From assembly GCA_937928405.1 (NCBI GenBank), contig CALFWZ010000083.1:1-42653 (forward strand): a stretch of 42,653 nt of DNA, in the 5' to 3' direction. Below the pieces are notes generated by a model. It saw only the letters and a list, made by a program, of their open reading frames with translations. It ran no database searches and was not told the origin of the DNA. Below, in pieces: positions 18,742-25,890 of this stretch (positions within the stretch are counted from its first letter, which is position 1; every line of letters starts with the position of its first letter). The stretch comes from an uncultured Saprospiraceae bacterium. GTDB lineage: Bacteria > Bacteroidota > Bacteroidia > Chitinophagales > Saprospiraceae. The position numbers were made by a program, and so were the translations under genes.

Positions 18742-18781
18742 GTTGAATTGTTGAATCGTTGAATCGTTGAATCGTTGAATG
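18742..18781. repeat. Five tandem GTTGAATN octamers, 11 bases from the nqrF start
   Basis: Units on the plus strand are GTTGAATT, GTTGAATC three times, and GTTGAATG. On the nqrF mRNA they read as ATTCAAC repeats ending about 10 nt before the ATG, where a ribosome-binding site would be. A single inverted copy (ATTTCAAC) is at 18819-18826. Confidence 0.85.
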
Positions 18782-18949
18782 CTAATACGTTTACCTAGTA
18801 TAAGAACAGCGATTTAATATTTCAACATAGTTTTAACTTACTTATTTAACTAACGTATTTTTCATCGATCCGTTTAATTTTTCTATTGAAGAAATCTAAG
18901 ATCGTTTTTTTTTTACACCAATCTTACCAAATTATGGAAAATCAAAATT

Positions 18950-18978
18950 GAATATTAGATATTGAACATTCAATATTC
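18950..18978. repeat. Heptamer palindrome (GAATATT type) at the nqrE stop
   Basis: Units GAATATT, AGATATT and GAACATT are followed by the reverse orientation CAATATTC. It directly abuts the nqrE stop codon at 18980. It is related to the element at 34837-34884. Confidence 0.6.
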
Positions 18979-18979
18979 T

Positions 18980-19591
18980 CTACTTTCCAGCAGTTAATGC
19001 AGAAGGATCAATTCCCATCAAAGACATAAAGGCAATTCCCATTAGCCCTGTTAAGATAAAAGCCATTCCCAGTCCACGTAGTGCGGGTGGCACATTAGAG
19101 TATCTGATTTTTTCACGAATTGCTGCAATAGCAATGATCGCCAAAAACCAACCAAATCCTCCACCTAAACCAAAAGCGATAGACTCAGTGAAGTTATACT
19201 CACGGGCAACCATGAATAAAGAACCACCAAGGATAGCACAGTTTACCGTAATCAATGGTAAGAAAATACCTAAAGAAGTATATAGTGCTGGAGAAACTTT
19301 TTCTACAATCATCTCTACCAATTGTACCATAGAAGCAATTACGGCAATGAAAAGAATAAACCGTAAGAAGGTAAGGTCCATCCCAAAAATTCCATTTTCA
19401 CTTAGTAGTAACTCGCTAATCAACCAGTTGATTGGCATCGTGATACCAAGTACAAAGATGACCGCTAATCCAAGACCGAAAGCAGTAGTAACGGTTTTAG
19501 AAACAGCCAAATAAGAACACATTCCAAGAAAGTACGCCAACACAAGGTTCTCAATAAAGGCGGCTTTGATAAAAATATTGAATAATTCCAT
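18980..19591 (-). CDS. nqrE: Na+-NQR subunit E
   Basis: A membrane subunit of six helices, paired as an inverted-topology partner with NqrD to form part of the sodium channel and to hold an iron site between the two subunits. Its 203 residues match the family. The N-terminus MELFNIFIKAAFIENLVLA and the ENLVLAYFLGMCSYLAVSK segment containing the conserved Cys are typical, as is VNCAILGGSLFMVARE (~120-135) with the second conserved Cys. It lies 72 bases after nqrD. The long reading frame on the opposite strand is an artefact of the hydrophobic codon pattern. Confidence 0.97.
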   Translation of the reverse strand: MELFNIFIKAAFIENLVLAYFLGMCSYLAVSKTVTTAFGLGLAVIFVLGITMPINWLISELLLSENGIFGMDLTFLRFILFIAVIASMVQLVEMIVEKVSPALYTSLGIFLPLITVNCAILGGSLFMVAREYNFTESIAFGLGGGFGWFLAIIAIAAIREKIRYSNVPPALRGLGMAFILTGLMGIAFMSLMGIDPSALTAGK

Positions 19592-19663
19592 TTTATTAAA
19601 CTATGAGCCAATTGTCTTTCACAACTAGCTGGTGAATATTTTATTTTTTATAAGAAACTTTCT

Positions 19664-20410
19664 TTACGAAACATCAACAAGTGTCGGTCGATAAGTACGC
19701 TGTATCCAGATCAATATCCCAATGATAAACATCGCCGCAGCCGGCAATACCATTAAGTTATTATTGGTATATCCTGCGAATAAAGAACCGATACCACTCT
19801 CAGCAGCCGTATTGATTAAGTATCCTACTTCAGCATTACTGGCTCCGATAATATTAATTTGAATTGGGCTACCCGCGAATAATGTTCCTTTACCAAAAAT
19901 TTCACGAATAACTGCCACAATAATCAGGATCACTCCATACCCTACTCCATTACCTAGACCATCTACAAAAGCTCTCCAAGGACGGTTAGCCATCGCATAT
20001 GCTTCCAGTCGTCCCATGACAATACAGTTGGTAATGATCAATCCGATATAAACAGATAGCTGCTTATAGATAGGATAGTTAAATCGTTTTAACGTAAGCT
20101 CTACAATAGTTACTAAGGTAGCGATGATGACCAATTGGACAATCATCCGAACTTGCTTAGGGATTTTATTTCGTACCAAAGAAGTAAATAAACTAGAGAA
20201 GCCACATACAAAGACTACCGCAATAGCCATCACCACTGATGGATAAACCAAAGAGGTTACTGCCAAGGCAGAACAGATACCAAGTACCTGAATAGTGATT
20301 GGATTAGTATCCCCAAGTGGATCTAGTAATAATTTCTTTTCCGCTTTACCAAATAAAGGCTCTTTTTCTTTTACCGTTACTTCGGTTGTCGTTGCAGTTG
20401 TTTCAGCCAT
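19664..20410 (-). CDS. nqrD: Na+-NQR subunit D
   Basis: The second of the homologous membrane pair NqrD/NqrE, with six helices. At 248 residues it is about 35 longer than Vibrio NqrD (~210). The surplus is a hydrophilic N-terminal tail (~1-25, rich in Thr, Glu, Val and Lys) before KKLLLDPLGDTNPITIQVLGICSALA. The conserved Cys-containing segments GICSALAVTS and IGLIITNCIVMGRLEAYAMAN are present, the latter being diagnostic. It lies 57 bases after nqrC and 72 before nqrE. The membrane part looks intact. Confidence 0.96.
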   Translation of the reverse strand: MAETTATTTEVTVKEKEPLFGKAEKKLLLDPLGDTNPITIQVLGICSALAVTSLVYPSVVMAIAVVFVCGFSSLFTSLVRNKIPKQVRMIVQLVIIATLVTIVELTLKRFNYPIYKQLSVYIGLIITNCIVMGRLEAYAMANRPWRAFVDGLGNGVGYGVILIIVAVIREIFGKGTLFAGSPIQINIIGASNAEVGYLINTAAESGIGSLFAGYTNNNLMVLPAAAMFIIGILIWIQRTYRPTLVDVS

Positions 20411-20467
20411 TTTATAATAGATTAATTTTTATCAATTTTTTGAATGCTCTAAAAAGAAGTCTAGTTT

Positions 20468-21232
20468 TTAACCTTTGTTCTTTGTAGCTGCTGCCTGTTT
20501 GTTTAGATAAGGCAAATAATATTTGATACCTCTTTCCAGCATTTCAGATACACCATCCGCCGTCACTGTCGCTCCAGAAATACCATCTACTGCGTAAGGA
20601 TTACCAGCAGTACCGCCGATTTTCACAACATCTACAGAAGTGTAAACTCCAGCATCGTTAAAAATTTTCTTTCCTTTAAAACGACTTGGAAAAGTAGGAT
20701 TATCCTTGATCTCCGCACCTAGTCCGGGCGTTTCTCCTTTGTGATCAAACGTTGCACCAACAATTGTAGTCAAATCTTCTTTCAAAGCAATATTTCCCCA
20801 GATTTCATCCCATAGCCCATTACCACGAACAGAGAGGATAAAACTTTTTCCTTTTTCACTATTGAATACATAGAGTGGAAAAATACGCTGATCTTCCGGT
20901 TTTTTCTTTTCTTTAGCGAGGTCAATATTTTCAGGCTTTCCACCTTTATAACCTGAGTCAATGATATCTTGCTCGGTTAAAACTGCCCCGCTCATATCGA
21001 GTGCGATCTGTTCTACATTGGAAGCAAAAAGACTTTCTATTTCACCATCCGCCATCGATTTTGGGTCTTCCGTTAAATAATCGCTTACCGCACCCAAAAT
21101 AGCGCGTTTGTTGAAGATTGCTTCGTTGGCTTTGATCTGTCCACCCCAAGAAGTCGATAGGAGCGCCAACGCAAAAGCCACGCCTGCGGTCATTATTACT
21201 ACGAATCGAATTACACTATTAGTACTATCCAT
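20468..21232 (-). CDS. nqrC: Na+-NQR subunit C, covalent FMN carrier
   Basis: NqrC has one N-terminal membrane helix (~8-28) and a periplasmic domain that carries FMN bound to a threonine by ApbE. The flavinylation motif DGISGATVTADGV is present, putting FMN on Thr222. The 254-residue length fits the family. Other family landmarks are RGNGLWDEIWGNIAL and a GETPGLGAEI segment (~167-176). No apbE gene lies in this window, so the flavin transferase must be encoded elsewhere. It lies between nqrB (44 bases before) and nqrD (57 bases after). Confidence 0.97.
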   Translation of the reverse strand: MDSTNSVIRFVVIMTAGVAFALALLSTSWGGQIKANEAIFNKRAILGAVSDYLTEDPKSMADGEIESLFASNVEQIALDMSGAVLTEQDIIDSGYKGGKPENIDLAKEKKKPEDQRIFPLYVFNSEKGKSFILSVRGNGLWDEIWGNIALKEDLTTIVGATFDHKGETPGLGAEIKDNPTFPSRFKGKKIFNDAGVYTSVDVVKIGGTAGNPYAVDGISGATVTADGVSEMLERGIKYYLPYLNKQAAATKNKG

Positions 21233-21276
21233 CGTTTATTTTTTTTTATGATAATTTTTATTCCTTTCGGTAAATC

Positions 21277-22575
21277 TTAGTGCGCAGCAACAGCTTCTTC
21301 TGTTTCTACCCGTTTCACCACTGTTTTTCTATTTGAACGACGACGCACATTTGCCTCTAATACATAGTGGTCAATCAGTGGTGCAAAAACATTCATAAAT
21401 AGAATTGCCAACATCCATCCTTCTGGATAAGCAGGATTTAATACTCGTACAATCATTCCTACTACACCAATTAAGAAACCATAAATCAGTTTACCAGTGT
21501 TGGTAGAGGTCGCAGTTACCGGATCCGTTGCCATAAATACCAACGCAAATAATAAGGATCCCATAGAGAATTGATACATCCAAGGTACTTCCATAAATGG
21601 AGTCGCGCCCCACATATTCATCAACCAACCCGTTAAGGCTGCTCCAATTACTACACTCAACATGATTCTCCAACTTCCGATTCCAGTCGCTAATAGAATA
21701 ATCGCACCAATAATAATTAATGGTTTACAGCTTTCTCCAATTGAGCCAGGAATCGCTCCCCACCACATTTGTGAAGGTGTGTAAACAGAAGTTACATTTT
21801 CCCAACCACCTTGAAAGGCTAAACTCAACGGTGTAGCAGCGGTATACCCATCTGCCATGGCTAAGCCAGGGGTAAAGGTATCCCATCCCATCCATTCAAA
21901 TAATCCATTGAAAAGCCCGGTGTGAAACCAATTATAACTAGCGGTCCAAAGACCATCTGCATCTTTAGCCAAGCCTGCCACCCATACTTCGTCACCGGAG
22001 ATGGTCGTAGGATAGGCAAAGAAAATAAATACCCGCGCCAATAAGGCTACGTTCAATATATTCATACCCGTTCCACCGAATGCTTCTTTACCGATCCAAA
22101 CAGCAAAAGCAACCGCCAAAGCCAAAATCCAAAGGGAAATGTCTGGTGGCATAATCAATGGAATCAAAGCACCCGAAACGAGGAATCCTTCTTCTATTCC
22201 ATGACCTTTTTTATAAGCATAATAAAACTCAATTCCGAGTCCAACAACATGCGTAACAATGAAAATTGGAATGATCTGCATCAAACCATAAGCTAACTTG
22301 AGATGAAATCCCTCAATAAAGCCTACGTGCTGTCCCAGTGCTACAAAGTGTTGGTGACCGATATTATAAGAACCAAAAAGGTAGCAGAATTGCATCGCAA
22401 GTACCACCATCACCATCGTCCGCTTCAAATCCATTCCGTCCTTGATGTGTGTTCCATTCTTAGTGACGTGATCCGGTGTATATAAAAAAGTAAAGAAACC
22501 ATCGTACAACGTGTGTAAGAATGGACTCTTTTTCTTATCCGGCTCAATCTTTTTGACAAAATCTAATAAACCCAT
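21277..22575 (-). CDS. nqrB: Na+-NQR subunit B, FMN- and riboflavin-binding membrane subunit
   Basis: NqrB is the large membrane subunit that carries a covalent FMN and riboflavin and forms the main sodium path. The 432-residue chain has about ten helices and typical segments GIEEGFLVSGALIPLIMPPD and GKEAFGGTGMNILNVAL. The FMN attachment site aligns with Vibrio DGFSGATAL but reads DGYTAATPL, placing FMN on Thr248. The Ser-Gly of the usual SGAT motif is Thr-Ala here, a mild deviation from the consensus. It starts 44 bases after nqrA. Confidence 0.97.
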   Translation of the reverse strand: MGLLDFVKKIEPDKKKSPFLHTLYDGFFTFLYTPDHVTKNGTHIKDGMDLKRTMVMVVLAMQFCYLFGSYNIGHQHFVALGQHVGFIEGFHLKLAYGLMQIIPIFIVTHVVGLGIEFYYAYKKGHGIEEGFLVSGALIPLIMPPDISLWILALAVAFAVWIGKEAFGGTGMNILNVALLARVFIFFAYPTTISGDEVWVAGLAKDADGLWTASYNWFHTGLFNGLFEWMGWDTFTPGLAMADGYTAATPLSLAFQGGWENVTSVYTPSQMWWGAIPGSIGESCKPLIIIGAIILLATGIGSWRIMLSVVIGAALTGWLMNMWGATPFMEVPWMYQFSMGSLLFALVFMATDPVTATSTNTGKLIYGFLIGVVGMIVRVLNPAYPEGWMLAILFMNVFAPLIDHYVLEANVRRRSNRKTVVKRVETEEAVAAH

Positions 22576-22619
22576 ATTTAGTATTTGTAATCGTTTTAAA
22601 CGAAAATAATTTTCAATTT

Positions 22620-24263
22620 TTATCCTTGCTCACGCATCATATCAAGTCCGCGGCGCAGAATACTTTGGACTGGTTGTTTGGAGGTACAAACAAATTCACA
22701 AAGAGCGACATCCTCTTCACTTAGTTCATAAATTCCCAATCCTTCCATCCGCTCGTAATCATTTACTAGGATGGCTTTCATTAATTGCTGTGGATAAACA
22801 TCCATCGGCAATACTTTTTCGTATTGTCCCGTCACCACAAAAGCCCGTTTTTCTCCGTGCGTATTGGTATCAGGCGTAAACTTATAGTTAGGAAAAAGGA
22901 AATTAGGATACGTTTTAGAAATAGTAGGTCGAGGTGATAAAGGCAATAACCAGCCAAACATCTCATACTCATCGCCTTCTTCCAATACCGTCACTTGGTC
23001 ATCATAAAATCCAAGATGACCATTAACAGGAACAGCATCCCCAGAAAGTACATCTCCAGAAACTACCCGAACGTGATCATTCTTTAGGTTACCTTTAATC
23101 ATATTTTCCAAATTCGCTCCAAGGTATGTTTTCACATAACCCGTTTTTTCTAGCTCTGCTCCAGTAAGTGCCACGATTCGCTCAGCATCGAATCGTCCTT
23201 CGAGAAATAATCGACCGATCGTAATCACCTCTTGGACACCTAATGTCCAGACTCGCTCGTTAGCAGAAATTGGATTAGTATGGTGAATTTGAATACCCAC
23301 ATTCCCAGAAGGGTGTGGTCCATTATAATATGTTTTTTCTACCCCCGTAGCTTGTGTAAACGCAGCTGACGGTGCTTCTTCTCCACGAGCATCAAGTCCC
23401 AAGTGTACTGAACCTTCAGTTAGCTTTCCGAGTACATCCAGTCCTTTTTGAAAAGCAGCTTCTTTACCAGCAACTACAAAATTAAGGTCGGGAGCATTAG
23501 GCGCACTATCGAATGTGGAAATAAAGATGGCTTTTGGTATATCCAGTGGATCTGCTACTACATCATATGGACGTTGACGGATCATTGGCCATACCCCACT
23601 TTCCAATAAAAAGTCCACCAATGTTTCTCGCGAAGCATTGAGATCTGGCACATTATAGCTACGGAAGCTATTTTGGTCTTTATCTGCTAAGATAACTACC
23701 TCAGAAATGGAACGTTTCTCCCCTCGGTTGATCGCCACTACTTCTCCACTTACTGGAGCAACGTATTTGACTTTGGGTCTTTTTTTATCAAAAAATAAAA
23801 TATCTCCCGCTTTTACTTCGGCTCCTACTTCTACTTCTACCTTTGGAATAGGCGACATTCCAACGAAACTAGTTGGTTTGACTGCAAATGTAGTTGCGTT
23901 TGAAGATAGCATTTCTTTTTCTGCACCTCCTTCCAGTTTGATATCATGTCCTTGCCGTAAATTGACCAAGTGGTTATCTTGGGCAAAGTCAGGTGTTTTT
24001 GGTTTAAAAACATCCGACCAAGCAGGTATCAAAGAAAAGTTGGTGTTATCCTGATCTACTCCCATGTTCTTAGCTTCAATACGCATCAAACTATCTGCTA
24101 CTTGCAGTACAACTCCAAGTATTAAAATAGCAACCACGGCTATCAGCGCAGTGTAGAGATAGGTTGATCCTTCTCCCGCAGTTTGGGCATTAGCTTGAAA
24201 TGAAAGGGTGGTAAAAAAGAGCAGGAATGCGAGTTTGCTTATTCCGTTTTTCAAAATTGGCAA
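22620..24263 (-). CDS. nqrA: Na+-NQR subunit A with N-terminal signal peptide and membrane anchor
   Basis: NqrA is normally a soluble cytoplasmic subunit of ~445 residues that binds quinone and docks on NqrB. Here it has 547. The canonical start (Vibrio KKGLDLPI) aligns with RQGHDIKLEGGAEK at residue ~103, so about 100 residues are added in front. They comprise a signal peptide ending ANA (cleavage near residue 26), a ten-residue polar stretch, one strong membrane helix (~36-56, followed by basic residues) and a linker. The rest matches NqrA, for example YVAPVSGEVVAINRGEKRS and GPHPSGNVGIQIHH. The extension would tether NqrA to the membrane with a short periplasmic N-terminus. It is the first gene of the operon, with a -7 element ~96 bases upstream. 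Confidence 0.94.
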   Translation of the reverse strand: MPILKNGISKLAFLLFFTTLSFQANAQTAGEGSTYLYTALIAVVAILILGVVLQVADSLMRIEAKNMGVDQDNTNFSLIPAWSDVFKPKTPDFAQDNHLVNLRQGHDIKLEGGAEKEMLSSNATTFAVKPTSFVGMSPIPKVEVEVGAEVKAGDILFFDKKRPKVKYVAPVSGEVVAINRGEKRSISEVVILADKDQNSFRSYNVPDLNASRETLVDFLLESGVWPMIRQRPYDVVADPLDIPKAIFISTFDSAPNAPDLNFVVAGKEAAFQKGLDVLGKLTEGSVHLGLDARGEEAPSAAFTQATGVEKTYYNGPHPSGNVGIQIHHTNPISANERVWTLGVQEVITIGRLFLEGRFDAERIVALTGAELEKTGYVKTYLGANLENMIKGNLKNDHVRVVSGDVLSGDAVPVNGHLGFYDDQVTVLEEGDEYEMFGWLLPLSPRPTISKTYPNFLFPNYKFTPDTNTHGEKRAFVVTGQYEKVLPMDVYPQQLMKAILVNDYERMEGLGIYELSEEDVALCEFVCTSKQPVQSILRRGLDMMREQG

Positions 24264-24358
24264 TTTTTAGTGTAGAAGAAATGGTAACCCAAGGATACCG
24301 AGCATATTATTATAAATTTTATAAAATATTAGCTGCCTTAGGTTCCAGAAAATTTACG

Positions 24359-24366
24359 CAAAGATA
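24359..24366 (-). promoter_or_regulatory. -7 promoter element of the nqr operon
   Basis: The minus strand reads TATCTTTG, the same octamer as in the str promoter, giving a leader of roughly 90 bases to nqrA. No clear TTTG stands at the -33 position, so this is the best candidate rather than a certain promoter. The remainder of the 24264-24525 spacer shows nothing else. Confidence 0.5.
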
Positions 24367-24525
24367 TAAAGGATTTACGATATTTCAGCGTTGTGAATCG
24401 GGTATTTAAAGCCGTAACACTATTTAGACTCATTCTAAATAATTGTGATATAAAATCGGATTCCAACTTAGACTATTAGGCAATTATATATTATCAAATC
24501 TGGCAGAAACAAACCATCTTTGGAG

Positions 24526-25890
24526 TCAATCCTTGTTTTGGTAATTAGTGGATCGCCTGACTTCCATCATCAAGTCTTCCAGTGTTTCTGCTTCCTCATT
24601 AAGTACGCTGATATTGATTAAATGATACCTTTCTCCGTAAAAAAGAGACCGCCAACGCCAGTTCCACTCTTCTGTAGTCTGTGCTTGCCCATTATCATAC
24701 CACCAAGCGGTTTGTAAGGTGAGGTCTGCTCTGGTTATCTCTGCCGTATAAACCCACATTCCTGCGATCTGCTCTTTTTTTATTTTCTTAAAAGCAAATC
24801 CACTACCCTGCCAGCAAATACGAGGATCATGTGCGCCCTGAAAAGGGCCGGCGGGTGGCTTGATATAGATGATTTGATTAGCACGTCTCAATTCTAAGAC
24901 GCAGTAAGTGGTCGGTGTTTCGGTAAATCCTTCCAAGGCCATCCAAGGATGTTGGAAAATAGTAGGTTGTGTTTTTTCATTCCCAAATTGATTTCCCGTC
25001 AGGAGCAATCCTATGATAATGATTCCCATCCATAAAAAGCGACGCCAGTCATGGTCTCTCGGAATTTTCTTTGATGCTTGGTTAAATAGTGTTTCATCAG
25101 GAATAATAGTGTTTTTAGGCTGACGCCAATTCCACCAGAAAAAGAAAGGAATTAATACATAAACCACCAAACTGAGAATTCCCATCAATGGATGCAAGAG
25201 ATGATCAGGCGGGATATCGAAAACGACTAATCCAAGCAAGCGAATATAATTAGCTAATAAGGTTAAAACAAATCCGATGAATAAAGAAGATATTGCCTTA
25301 ATCCAAGTCAATCGCAACTGCCGCTCCTTCACAAAATATCCGAGCAACAATAAGCAACAAACCAATGAGGTCCCTGTCATTTTTATACCGATACATGCCG
25401 GCTCTACTTCATAGACTACTTGATTGACAAAAATGGAATTACCCACCGCCGTAACATCCATCCCGACTTGGCGCAACGACCAGGCCACCAAAGCACTCAT
25501 TTTTATCCGAATTGGAAAACTCCAAATATGCACCAGATATCTAAAAATGGGAGCAATCACCAACATTAATAAAAAAGGAAGTGGATTTTGTTTACCTACC
25601 GAAATTTCGATTAACCATAAAATTACAAAGCAAGTTGTCAGATAATAAAGCGTACTACTAGAAAAAAATAGCAAGCACAATAATCCCAAAAAAACAGGCA
25701 CCAACAAACGATTCGTTGACGACGGATGAATTTGAATCAGATATGGAAAAAATAAAATTCCCAAATACAAAGCAGCACTGCCTGGAAAATTATCCCATTG
25801 AAAAAACAGGAAAATACCAGCAACCACTACTCCTGCCAACAGAGCAGGAAAAAAGTTTTTTAAAGTTTTATATGATCGTTCCTTACTCAA
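24526..25890 (-). CDS. xrtN: Exosortase N (membrane transpeptidase-like sorting enzyme)
   Basis: Exosortases are integral-membrane cysteine proteases that cleave PEP-CTERM-like tails and probably transfer the protein to an envelope anchor. The 454-residue chain has eight or more helices in its first 255 residues. The catalytic triad is visible: Cys166 in VEPACIGIKM, Arg217 in ANYIRLLGL, and His233 in LLHPLMGILS. After a ninth helix (~284-299) a periplasmic domain (~300-454) contains GAHDPRICWQGSGF, resembling the EpsI/DUF3485 domain fused to some exosortases. The start overlaps the stop of the VIT-domain gene by 4 bases. A dedicated exosortase N/VIT pair is a known Bacteroidota arrangement. 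Confidence 0.88.
   Translation of the reverse strand: MSKERSYKTLKNFFPALLAGVVVAGIFLFFQWDNFPGSAALYLGILFFPYLIQIHPSSTNRLLVPVFLGLLCLLFFSSSTLYYLTTCFVILWLIEISVGKQNPLPFLLMLVIAPIFRYLVHIWSFPIRIKMSALVAWSLRQVGMDVTAVGNSIFVNQVVYEVEPACIGIKMTGTSLVCCLLLLGYFVKERQLRLTWIKAISSLFIGFVLTLLANYIRLLGLVVFDIPPDHLLHPLMGILSLVVYVLIPFFFWWNWRQPKNTIIPDETLFNQASKKIPRDHDWRRFLWMGIIIIGLLLTGNQFGNEKTQPTIFQHPWMALEGFTETPTTYCVLELRRANQIIYIKPPAGPFQGAHDPRICWQGSGFAFKKIKKEQIAGMWVYTAEITRADLTLQTAWWYDNGQAQTTEEWNWRWRSLFYGERYHLINISVLNEEAETLEDLMMEVRRSTNYQNKD

Noticed and set aside
19134..19514. 126-codon plus-strand frame antisense to nqrE
   Set aside because: Typical artefact opposite a hydrophobic membrane protein; no start context and no recognisable domain.
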